From NCBI GenBank assembly GCA_002068815.1, contig MWAC01000035.1, forward strand, positions 1 to 11,118: a stretch of 11,118 nt of DNA. The letters run 5' to 3'. Shown piece after piece: positions 1 to 5,478 of the stretch (its first letter is position 1; each line of letters opens with the position of its first letter). The notes beneath the pieces are model-generated. The model had not been told where the DNA came from, did no database searches, and saw nothing but the letters and a program-made list of their open reading frames with translations. The stretch is from Firmicutes bacterium ADurb.Bin467. GTDB lineage: Bacteria; Bacillota; Clostridia; Christensenellales; Aristaeellaceae. Position numbers and translations under genes: made by a program.

Positions 1-552
1 GTAGGCCGTGTGCGTCGCCTTGAGGATTCCGACGACCGTGAGCGGGCTCGCCGCGTGCTCGGCGCCGTGCTCGGCGAGGCCGTGCGAGGTCACGATCTCG
101 TCGCCGATGTTGAGCCCGTACCGCGACGCGACCGCCGATCCGACGACGGCCTCGAACGTCTCCTCGAACATCCCGCCCTCGCGGAGCTCCTTTCCGTCGA
201 GCAGCTTCGGCGCGGTGCCGATGATCCTGGCGCCGTTGAAGCTGTCGCCCATCGCGAACGGCACGACCTCCTGGACGCGCGGGTCGGCCTCGAGCCGCTC
301 GACGACTTCATAGGAGATCGTGCCGAGCGGCGCGTCGGTGAAGAACATCGTGTTCATCGCGAGCTGCGTCGCGCTGCCCGGCGGGCCGACGATCATGTCG
401 TAATAGCCGGCGGTGCGGACGATGCCGCCGCGCACCTGCGCGGACACGTTCAGCGCCAGCAGCGCGACGCTCGCGGACAGCACGATCGACATCGCGGTCA
501 GCGCGAGCTTTCCCCTCTTGGTGGCCATGTGCTTGAGCGCGAACCTAAGCAT
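1..552 (-). CDS. FtsX/MacB-type ABC transporter permease, partial (3' end outside window)
   Basis: Reading leftwards from an ATG at 552-550 gives 184 codons with no stop before the window edge, so the C-terminal part is missing. The N-terminus is basic ([15 protein letters not shown]), followed by one hydrophobic helix at about residues 15-38. A soluble extracytoplasmic region follows, containing YYDMIVGPPGS and, after it, FFTDAPLGTISYE. This layout is that of the MacB periplasmic-core domain seen in LolC/E- and MacB-like permeases, which have a first helix, a large outer domain and then three more helices that would lie beyond the edge. The start overlaps the stop of the upstream ATPase gene by 8 bases, so the two are probably translationally coupled and form one exporter or extractor. 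No reading-frame damage is visible. The substrate cannot be inferred. The family call is firm; the role is not. Confidence 0.85.
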   Translation of the reverse strand, partial: MLRFALKHMATKRGKLALTAMSIVLSASVALLALNVSAQVRGGIVRTAGYYDMIVGPPGSATQLAMNTMFFTDAPLGTISYEVVERLEADPRVQEVVPFAMGDSFNGARIIGTAPKLLDGKELREGGMFEETFEAVVGSAVASRYGLNIGDEIVTSHGLAEHGAEHAASPLTVVGILKATHTAY

Positions 553-1189
553 CGCTGTCCACCTCCGATCGCGCGATTTCGTTCATGTCGAGCACGCGGT
601 CGAACAGCTTCGCGAGCCGGTCGTCGTGCGTGACGGCGATCAGCGTCCGGCCGAGCGACACCGAGATAAGCGTCTCGACGATGCGCGCGCCGATCTCGTA
701 GTTCAGGTTGCCGGTCGGCTCGTCGGCGAGGATCACGTCGGGCCGCTTGACGAGCGCCCGCGCGATCGCGACGCGCTGCTTCTCGCCGCCCGAGAGCTTC
801 CTGACCCTCCTGCGCTTCAGGGGCAGAATGCCGAGCTCTTCGAGCACCGCGTCCATCTGCGAGACGTCGACGCGCTCGAGCTCGAGCACGCGCAGGTTGT
901 CCTCGACGGTCATGTCCTCGAGCAGCTTGAAGTCCTGGTAGATGAAGCCGATGCTGCGGATGCGGAAGTCGTCCTTTTCGCGCTGCGATGCGGCGGCCAT
1001 GTTCCGCCCGTCGATCAGCACCTCGCCGGACGAAGGCGTCAGTATGCCGGCGATCGCGTTCAGAAGCGTCGTCTTGCCGCAGCCGGACGCCCCGAGCAGC
1101 GCGCAGCTCTCGCGCTCAAACGTCAAATCCCGGTATGCGATCAGCGCCTCCCCGCGGAAGCGCACGGAAAGTCCCTTGGTGGCAATCAC
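545..1189 (-). CDS. LolD/MacB-type ABC transporter ATP-binding protein
   Basis: This is an ABC ATPase of 214 residues from the chosen start. Counted from an upstream in-frame ATG at 1219 (subtract 10 for the chosen start), the motifs are Walker A GASGCGKT at 43-50, Q-loop Q95, signature LSGGEKQR at 142-149, Walker B VILADE at 162-167 with catalytic E167, and the switch His198. The sequence ADEPTGNL after Walker B is typical of the LolD/MacB/FtsE branch, which powers FtsX-fold permeases; such a permease follows with an 8-base overlap. I prefer the GTG at 1189-1187 because an SD (GGGAGG, 1203-1198) lies 8 bases before it. The upstream ATG at 1219 would put that SD inside the gene and has only a hairpin before it. 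All catalytic residues are present, so it should be active. It belongs to an operon with the small membrane protein upstream. Confidence 0.9.
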   Translation of the reverse strand: MIATKGLSVRFRGEALIAYRDLTFERESCALLGASGCGKTTLLNAIAGILTPSSGEVLIDGRNMAAASQREKDDFRIRSIGFIYQDFKLLEDMTVEDNLRVLELERVDVSQMDAVLEELGILPLKRRRVRKLSGGEKQRVAIARALVKRPDVILADEPTGNLNYEIGARIVETLISVSLGRTLIAVTHDDRLAKLFDRVLDMNEIARSEVDSDA

Positions 1190-1216
1190 AAAAAATTCCT
1201 CCCTTGCAATCGAATG

Positions 1217-1260
1217 CATGCCCGAAGCAGGCCGTCGGCGCGCGCCGAGGGCCGGGCATG
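1217..1260 (-). promoter_or_regulatory. Intercistronic hairpin between the small membrane protein and ATPase genes
   Basis: The arms CATGCCCG (1217-1224) and CGGGCATG (1253-1260) pair perfectly. Inside them lie GCC/GGC and the 12-bp palindrome CGGCGCGCGCCG (1236-1247), so a long, GC-rich, imperfect hairpin can form in the transcript. No T-run follows on the minus strand, so it does not look like a terminator. It sits just upstream of the ATPase SD and may affect mRNA stability or relative expression. The structure is seen in the sequence; the role is inferred. Confidence 0.45.
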
Positions 1261-1282
1261 TGCGGCTATCGGAAGGAATTGC

Positions 1283-1582
1283 TCAATTGTTCAGGCGGAC
1301 CCCGCTCTTGACCGGCGAAAGGGCAGAGATGCGCACGCCGAGGCGGAACAAACCCGCGCAGGCGGCGGCGAGGAGGCTCCCCAAAAGCGCGGCCGCGGGC
1401 GGCGCGACGAAGAGGCGGCGCAGGAAGTCGATGCCCTCCGCCTGCACGCGGCAGGAGAAGCAGTGCTCCCTCCCGCAGAAAAGCGGCTGGTGCGACGCGA
1501 ACAGCATCGCGGGCGCGGCGGCCGACAGCGCGACGACGACCGCCGCAAAAAGCAGCAGCCCGCGAACGAAGCGCCTGCGCAT
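1283..1582 (-). CDS. Small two-helix membrane protein with Cys/His exoplasmic loop, upstream of ABC exporter genes
   Basis: The gene encodes 99 residues from the ATG at 1582, chosen because GGGAGG lies 8 bases upstream; in-frame ATGs at 1609 and 1672 sit at or before the predicted transcription start. A basic N-terminus (MRRR) leads into helix 1 at about residues 8-29. A loop (30-60) carries H31, C36, H40, C41 and C44 in the pattern HxxxxCxxxHCxxC, followed by VQAEG. Helix 2 spans about 61-82 and a basic tail follows. By the positive-inside rule both ends are cytoplasmic and the Cys/His loop faces outward. I do not recognise a characterised family. The Cys-then-QAE pattern and the neighbourhood recall DUF4418-type small proteins that I associate with MacB-like transporters, but this is a tentative resemblance. 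It heads the operon with the ATPase and permease, so it may be an accessory subunit that binds a metal, a cofactor or a disulfide partner. Confidence 0.7.
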   Translation of the reverse strand: MRRRFVRGLLLFAAVVVALSAAAPAMLFASHQPLFCGREHCFSCRVQAEGIDFLRRLFVAPPAAALLGSLLAAACAGLFRLGVRISALSPVKSGVRLNN

Positions 1583-1615
1583 CAAAACCGCCTCCCCTCC
1601 TTCGTGCATGCGTGT

Positions 1616-1644
1616 ATTATACCACCCGGCGTCAACGCTTTCAA
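1616..1644 (-). promoter_or_regulatory. Sigma70-type promoter of the small membrane protein/ABC exporter operon
   Basis: On the minus strand, TTGAAA (1644-1639) is followed after exactly 17 bases by TATAAT (1621-1616). Transcription would start near 1610, leaving a short leader with GAAGGAGGGGAGG before the ATG at 1582. The perfect -10 and spacing make this a strong prediction. Confidence 0.8.
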
Positions 1645-1680
1645 TCGATAACCCTAGTATGAAATCGGACAATATGATGG

Positions 1681-1714
1681 CGGAAACGAAAAGACCGGCC
1701 TTTCGACCGGTCTC
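1681..1714 (-). terminator. Intrinsic terminator of the amino acid uptake operon
   Basis: About 16 bases after the ATPase stop codon, the minus strand has AGACCGG (1713-1707), an 8-base loop and CCGGTCT (1698-1692). A T-rich tail TTTTCGTTT follows. It separates this operon from the exporter operon, which has its own promoter at 1616-1644. Confidence 0.85.
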
Positions 1715-1729
1715 AAAAGCGTTCCTTTT

Positions 1730-2473
1730 TCACAGCAATTTGCTCAAGAACTCCTTCGTCCTCGGGTTTTGCGGGTTGCCGAACAGCTCCGCGGGGGTGT
1801 TCTCCTCCATGACGACGCCCTCGTCCATGAACAGCACGCGGTCGCCGACCTCGCGCGCAAAGCCCATCTCGTGGGTGACGACGACCATCGTCATGCCGGC
1901 CTTCGCGAGCGCCTTCATGACGTCGAGCACCTCGCCGACCATCTCCGGGTCGAGCGCGGAGGTAGGCTCGTCAAAGAGCATCACCTCGGGGTCCATCATC
2001 AGCGCGCGCACGATCGCGATGCGCTGCTTCTGGCCGCCGGAGAGCTGGTTCGGGTACGCTCCGGCGCGGCCCTCGAGGTTCACGCGCTGCAGAAGCTGCA
2101 TCGCGCGCTCCTCGGCTTGCTTCTGCGACCAGTGCCGGAGCTTTCTCGGCGCGAGCGTCAGGTTCTGCATGACGGTCATGTTCGGAAAGAGGTTGAACAG
2201 CTGGAACACCATGCCCATCTTCTGCCGGTGGACGTTTATGTTGACCTTCTTGTCGGTGATGTCGACGCCCTCGAAGGTGACGGTCCCGGACGTGGGCACC
2301 TCGAGCAGGTTCAGGCATCGGAGAAACGTCGACTTCCCGCTGCCGGACGGCCCGATGACGACGAGCACCTCGCCGCGCCGGACCTCCGCGTCGACGCCGT
2401 TGAGCGCCACGACCTTTCCGTCCGCGAAACGCTTCGTGAGCCCCTTTACGGAGATAATCGCGTCAGTGGTCAC
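1730..2473 (-). CDS. glnQ: Polar amino acid ABC transporter ATP-binding protein (GlnQ family)
   Basis: This is a 247-residue ATPase that energises uptake of a polar amino acid. Motifs seen are Walker A GPSGSGKS at 41-48, Q-loop Q91 in FQLFNLFP, signature LSGGQKQR at 144-151, Walker B VMLFDE at 164-169 with E169, D-loop SALD ending at D175, and switch H201. The phrase [14 protein letters not shown] and the closing EFLSKLL are typical of the GlnQ/HisP/ArtP group. The start is a GTG at 2473-2471, with AAGGAGG (2490-2484) 10 bases upstream inside the end of the permease gene. The two genes overlap by 11 bases, which favours coupled translation. The length is normal and the catalytic set is complete. 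The exact substrate (Gln, Glu, His, Arg, cystine) cannot be told from the ATPase. The gene symbol is a family name. Confidence 0.93.
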   Translation of the reverse strand: MTTDAIISVKGLTKRFADGKVVALNGVDAEVRRGEVLVVIGPSGSGKSTFLRCLNLLEVPTSGTVTFEGVDITDKKVNINVHRQKMGMVFQLFNLFPNMTVMQNLTLAPRKLRHWSQKQAEERAMQLLQRVNLEGRAGAYPNQLSGGQKQRIAIVRALMMDPEVMLFDEPTSALDPEMVGEVLDVMKALAKAGMTMVVVTHEMGFAREVGDRVLFMDEGVVMEENTPAELFGNPQNPRTKEFLSKLL

Positions 2474-3191
2474 TGCTGCGCAGCCTCCTTTCGAGCTTCC
2501 CGACGATCCACGAGAAGAACATGACGAGCACCAGATAGATAAGCGCCACCGCGATCAGCGGCATGAACGGCGAATACGTGCGGCTGCGGATGATGTCGCC
2601 GCCCTTCGTCAGGTCGTGCACCGCCACGTAGCCCGCGACGGACGTCTCCTTGAGGAGCGCGATGAACTCGTTCATCAGCGAGGGCAAGACGTTTCGAAAG
2701 GTCTGGGGGATGACGATGTAGCGCATCGTCGAGGCGTAGTTGAAGCCGAGGCTCCGGCCGGCCTCGAACTGGCCGTTGTCGATGGACATGATGCCGCCGC
2801 GCACGATCTCGGCGACGTACGCGCCGGAGTTCAGCCCGAACGCCAGCACCGCGACCATCGTGCCGTTGTCGGACCAGGCGAAGATGACGAAATAGATGAT
2901 CATCAGCTGCACGACCACCGGCGTTCCGCGAAGCACCGTCAGGTAGACCTTGCAGAAGCCGTTCAGCGCGCCGAAGAGCCTGCGCGCCGGCGTCCGCTGC
3001 GCCGTCATCTGCGTTTTGTCGTAACTCGAGCGCACGATCGCGATCAATATGCCGATCGCCACGCCCATGACCAGCGCCAGGCCCGTAATGAGCAGCGTGT
3101 TGCCCAAGCCCTCCATCAGGTATCGCCAGCGGTTTCCCTGAATGAAGTTCAGGTGAAACTGCGCCTTCAGGCCCTCAAACCATGCCTCCAA
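2463..3191 (-). CDS. Polar amino acid ABC transporter permease (HisM/GlnP family)
   Basis: This 242-residue inner-membrane permease has its first long helix at about residues 29-53. The family phrase LRGTPVVVQ lies at 87-95, a further hydrophobic segment at about 94-130, and a last helix at about 208-231. The cytoplasmic EAA loop that docks with the ATPase is clear: E143-A-G-R-S-L-G and onward to IPQ at 161-163. The start is TTG at 3191-3189, not ATG; AGGAGG lies 7 bases upstream, and no other start fits as well. The gene follows the binding protein after 90 bases holding a hairpin, and it overlaps the ATPase gene. Only one permease gene is present, so the channel is probably a homodimer, as in many Gln/cystine/Arg importers of Gram-positive bacteria. 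Confidence 0.93.
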   Translation of the reverse strand: MEAWFEGLKAQFHLNFIQGNRWRYLMEGLGNTLLITGLALVMGVAIGILIAIVRSSYDKTQMTAQRTPARRLFGALNGFCKVYLTVLRGTPVVVQLMIIYFVIFAWSDNGTMVAVLAFGLNSGAYVAEIVRGGIMSIDNGQFEAGRSLGFNYASTMRYIVIPQTFRNVLPSLMNEFIALLKETSVAGYVAVHDLTKGGDIIRSRTYSPFMPLIAVALIYLVLVMFFSWIVGKLERRLRSSDH

Positions 3192-3228
3192 TGCGCTTCC
3201 TCCTCATCGCGATCCGCCCCTTGCGCGC

Positions 3229-3263
3229 GCAAATAGGGGGCGGCTTGCGCGCTCCCTATTTGC
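3229..3263 (-). promoter_or_regulatory. Intercistronic stem-loop between binding protein and permease genes
   Basis: Perfect 10-bp arms, GCAAATAGGG (3229-3238) and CCCTATTTGC (3254-3263), enclose a 15-base loop; a G.T and a G-C pair can lengthen the stem to 12. No T-run follows. In binding-protein-dependent importers, a structure here commonly protects the upstream message or reduces downstream expression, so that binding protein is made in excess. That role is inferred from the family. Confidence 0.5.
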
Positions 3264-3268
3264 ACAGG

Positions 3269-3282
3269 ACCGGGGCCCCGGT
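3269..3282. repeat. 14-bp perfect palindrome at the 3' end of the binding-protein gene
   Basis: ACCGGGGCCCCGGT reads the same on both strands and overlaps the final base of the TAA stop codon of the binding-protein gene. It may form the base of mRNA structure together with the stem-loop at 3229-3263, or it may be a protein-binding site. Nothing more can be said from sequence. Confidence 0.5.
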
Positions 3283-4037
3283 TATCCCTCGGCCGGGATG
3301 TACTTGTCGATGATCGCCTGCACGGTTCCGTCCGCGATCAGCTCCTTGAGCGCGCCGTTGACCTGCGCGGTCAATTCCGGCGTGTTCTTCGAGAAGCACA
3401 TCGCGTAGTTTTCGAGAATGTACTCGGTATCCAGAATCTTCAGGCCGGGGTTCGCGGCGACGAAGTTCTTCGCGGGCTCGTTGTCGATGACCACGCACTC
3501 GACCTTGCCGCTCGTCAGCGCCAGCACCGCGTCCGCGCCGTTCTTGAACCGCTCGATCGTGCCCTTGCCCGTGTCCTCGATGTCCCAGGTCGTGTAGAGG
3601 TCGCCGGTCGTGCCCTGCTGCACGCCGACCTTGTGGTTCGCTCCCTCGGCGAACAGGTCGTCGGCGCTCGCGATCGCGGAATCCTCCGGCACGATGACCA
3701 CCTGGATGCCCGTCGCGTAGGAATCGGAGAAGTCGACCGACTTTAAGCGATCCTCGGTCACGGTCATGCCCGCCATGCCGAACGAGTACTTGCCCGCCTG
3801 CACGCCCGGGACGATGGAGTCGAAGTCGACGTCGACGATCTCGAGCTCGTAGCCGAGCTTCGCGCAGATCGCGGCCGCGATCTCGGCGTCGATGCCGACG
3901 ATCTTGTCCGTCTCGTCGTCGTAGTACTCATACGGGGGGAAGGCCGCGTTGGTCGCCATCGTCAGCGTCTCGGCCGCCGCCGCGCCGGCCATCACAAGCA
4001 TCGAAAGGGCCAGCACAATGCTCAGAATCCTCTTCAT
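3282..4037 (-). CDS. Polar amino acid ABC transporter substrate-binding protein (family 3)
   Basis: This 251-residue secreted binding protein starts at the ATG at 4037; GGAGG lies 8 bases upstream, and an earlier in-frame ATG at 4052 overlaps that SD. A signal peptide covers about residues 1-22 (MKR, hydrophobic core, AGAAAA before ETLTMATN). There is no lipobox cysteine, so signal peptidase I cleavage is predicted. Family-3 hallmarks are ATNAAFPPYEYY at 28-39, GIDAEI at 48-53, TEDRLKSVDFSDSY at 94-107 with R97 as the likely ligand-carboxylate contact, GVQQGTTGD at 138-146, and VIDNEPA at 183-189 with D185 as the likely amino-group contact. It heads the operon before the permease and ATPase. 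The ligand is a polar amino acid, not further resolved. The missing lipid anchor is notable for a Gram-positive-type importer. Confidence 0.93.
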   Translation of the reverse strand: MKRILSIVLALSMLVMAGAAAAETLTMATNAAFPPYEYYDDETDKIVGIDAEIAAAICAKLGYELEIVDVDFDSIVPGVQAGKYSFGMAGMTVTEDRLKSVDFSDSYATGIQVVIVPEDSAIASADDLFAEGANHKVGVQQGTTGDLYTTWDIEDTGKGTIERFKNGADAVLALTSGKVECVVIDNEPAKNFVAANPGLKILDTEYILENYAMCFSKNTPELTAQVNGALKELIADGTVQAIIDKYIPAEG

Positions 4038-4084
4038 GTTTCCATCCTCCAAATTTGCGCGCGGGGTTCGCGCTTGATGGACTG

Positions 4085-4113
4085 ATTATACACCCGGGCG
4101 CGTACAGATGCAA
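4085..4113 (-). promoter_or_regulatory. Sigma70-type promoter of the amino acid uptake operon
   Basis: On the minus strand, TTGCAT (4113-4108) is followed after 17 bases by TATAAT (4090-4085). Transcription would begin near 4078, giving a leader of about 40 bases before the ATG at 4037. Confidence 0.8.
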
Positions 4114-4134
4114 TACTGCGCGCGGAATTTAACA

Positions 4135-4163
4135 AAATATGCACATTGATTGCATAAATATGC
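4135..4163. promoter_or_regulatory. AT-rich candidate operator between divergent promoters
   Basis: An inverted repeat TATGCA-N7-TGCATA (4138-4156) sits between the minus promoter of the uptake operon and the plus promoter of ruvC. It overlaps a direct repeat AAATATGC at 4135-4142 and 4156-4163, spaced 21 bp (two helical turns). The AT-rich block stands out from the GC-rich surroundings. The repeat centre is about 65-70 bp upstream of both predicted transcription starts, a position suited to an activator. The regulator is unknown. Confidence 0.45.
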
Positions 4164-4176
4164 GTTTTGGCTCCGC

Positions 4177-4205
4177 TTGACAAGCCCGGGGGGATGCACT
4201 ATGAT
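4177..4205 (+). promoter_or_regulatory. Sigma70-type promoter of ruvC-ruvA
   Basis: TTGACA (4177-4182) is followed after 17 bases by TATGAT (4200-4205). The SD CGGAGG and the ruvC ATG follow within 30 bases. A start further upstream, at 4167, would lie before this promoter and is rejected. Confidence 0.85.
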
Positions 4206-4232
4206 GGAAGGAGAATCCGCCGGAGGAAAAAT

Positions 4233-4727
4233 ATGATCATACTGGGAATCGACCCCGGGCTCGCGACGATGGGCTACGGCGTCATCGAGGTCGCCGGGAA
4301 CAGCCGCAGGGCGATACAGTACGGGGTGCTTTCGACGAGGGCGAATGAACCGACGCCCTTGCGGCTGCGCGCGATCTTTCAGGGCGTCAACGAGCTTCTG
4401 GACATCTACCGCCCGGACGAGGTCGCGTTCGAGGAGCTGTTCTTCGTGCAGAACGTGACGACCGGCATGGCGGTCAGCGCGGCGCGCGGCGCGGCGCTCG
4501 TCGCGGTCGCGACGCGCACGGAGAACCTGTACGAGTACACGCCGATGCAGATCAAGCAGGCGGTCACCGGCTACGGCAAGGCGGACAAGCAGCAGGTGCA
4601 GCGGATGGTGAAGGCGCTCTTAAACATGGACGAGATCGCCAAGCCCGACGACGCCGCGGACGCGCTGGCGGTCGCACTGACGCACGCGAACTCGATGCAG
4701 ATGAAAAAGCTGTTCAAGATCAAATAG
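4233..4727 (+). CDS. ruvC: Holliday junction endonuclease RuvC
   Basis: RuvC (164 residues, normal length) cuts four-way DNA junctions symmetrically, in a homodimer, during recombination and repair. The RNase H-like fold is evident from IDPGLATMGYGVI at 6-18, FEELFF at 66-71, and the C-terminal DDAADALAVALTHAN at 139-153. By alignment with Escherichia coli RuvC (D7, E66, D138, D141), the four acidic metal ligands are D7, E67, D140 and D143, all present. The ATG at 4233 was chosen because GGAGG (4222-4226) stands 6 bases before it and because the protein then begins MIILGIDPG, as RuvC proteins do. A consensus promoter lies just upstream and ruvA follows 25 bases after the stop. Identification is secure. 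Confidence 0.97.
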   Translation: MIILGIDPGLATMGYGVIEVAGNSRRAIQYGVLSTRANEPTPLRLRAIFQGVNELLDIYRPDEVAFEELFFVQNVTTGMAVSAARGAALVAVATRTENLYEYTPMQIKQAVTGYGKADKQQVQRMVKALLNMDEIAKPDDAADALAVALTHANSMQMKKLFKIK

Positions 4728-4752
4728 GGGCAATGCCCTCGCGGGAGGACGT

Positions 4753-5340
4753 ATGTTCGCACATTTTGACGGCGTGGTCGCCGAAAAGACGCCGGAGTCG
4801 ATCGTACTGGACGTAAACGGCGTGGGGTACCACCTGATGGTCAGCGCGCAGACGCTGTCGCTGGCGCCTCCGACCGGCGGCCGGATGAAATTGTATTCGA
4901 TCCTCAGCGTCCGCGAGGACGCGATGGAGCTGTTCGGGTTCGCGAGCCGCGAGGAAAAGCGGATGTACGAGCGGCTGCGAACGGTCTCCGGCATCGGCCC
5001 CCGGACGGCGATGTCGATTTTGTCCTCGCTGCCCCTGAAGGACCTGTCGCTCGCGCTCGTCGCGGGAGACGCGAACGCGCTGACGAGGGTGCCCGGCATC
5101 GGCAAGAAGACCGCGCAGCGGCTCGTGCTCGAATTGCGCGACAAGGTCGACAACGCGGAATTGACCGGGCAGGCGGGCGTCGCGCCGATCGCGCAGGGCA
5201 TCGAGAGCGAGGCGGTCGCGGCGCTGATGGCGCTGGGCTACGCCTCCAGCGAGGCCGCGCGCGCGGTCAGCGGCGTCGCCGGGCAGACCGACAAGCTCGA
5301 CGAGCTGATCTTCCGCGCGCTCAAGGGGATGGGCAAGTGA
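4753..5340 (+). CDS. ruvA: Holliday junction branch migration protein RuvA
   Basis: RuvA (195 residues, typical) forms a tetramer that holds the Holliday junction open and loads the RuvB motor. The N-terminal OB-fold spans about residues 1-63 and ends with the conserved VREDAMELFGF (53-63). Two helix-hairpin-helix DNA-binding motifs follow, VSGIGPRTA (78-86) and VPGIGKKTA (113-121). After a linker, the C-terminal three-helix domain that contacts RuvB runs from about 150 to the end, with the typical ALMALGY at 157-163. The SD GGGAGG (4743-4748) is only 4 bases from the ATG, somewhat close. The gene follows ruvC in the same direction and is followed by a terminator, so ruvB must be elsewhere. 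Confidence 0.97.
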   Translation: MFAHFDGVVAEKTPESIVLDVNGVGYHLMVSAQTLSLAPPTGGRMKLYSILSVREDAMELFGFASREEKRMYERLRTVSGIGPRTAMSILSSLPLKDLSLALVAGDANALTRVPGIGKKTAQRLVLELRDKVDNAELTGQAGVAPIAQGIESEAVAALMALGYASSEAARAVSGVAGQTDKLDELIFRALKGMGK

Positions 5341-5365
5341 TCAGGCATTCGAAGCGCATGTCTCG

Positions 5366-5395
5366 AGGCGTCCCGCGGGGGCGCCTTCTTATTGC
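5366..5395 (+). terminator. Intrinsic terminator after ruvA
   Basis: AGGCGTCCC (5366-5374) pairs with GGGGCGCCT (5378-5386) around a 3-base loop, with one G.T pair. TTCTTATT follows, a moderate T-rich tail. It closes the ruvC-ruvA unit 26 bases after the ruvA stop. Confidence 0.75.
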
Positions 5396-5435
5396 GCTTT
5401 TGCCGGCACATGCGCAACCGAACGCGCGCTTTGTG

Positions 5436-5472
5436 CGTCTAACAGGGAGATTTTCCCAGACGGGAAAGGAGG
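5436..5472 (+). promoter_or_regulatory. Structured leader with two alternative hairpins before the WG-repeat gene
   Basis: Hairpin A uses CGTCT (5436-5440)/AGACG (5458-5462) plus GGGA (5445-5448)/TCCC (5454-5457). Hairpin B uses TTTCCC (5452-5457)/GGGAAA (5462-5467) and ends directly against the SD GGAGG (5468-5472). The two share bases and cannot form together. I found no convincing promoter in 5387-5478. Whether this is a functional switch is unknown. Confidence 0.35.
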
Positions 5473-5478
5473 ATTCGC

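Noticed and set aside
1616..1636. TTGACG directly upstream of TATAAT as the -35 of the exporter promoter
   Set aside because: The spacer would be 8 bases. TTGAAA at 1644-1639 gives exactly 17.
942..3236. A 764-codon open frame on the plus strand, and other long plus-strand frames at 10-2524
   Set aside because: They lie opposite clear ABC transporter genes, have no family motifs and arise from GC-rich codon bias on the other strand.
4167..4232. A longer ruvC reading starting at a TTG at 4167
   Set aside because: It begins before the predicted promoter and lacks an SD; the 4233 ATG gives the canonical RuvC N-terminus.
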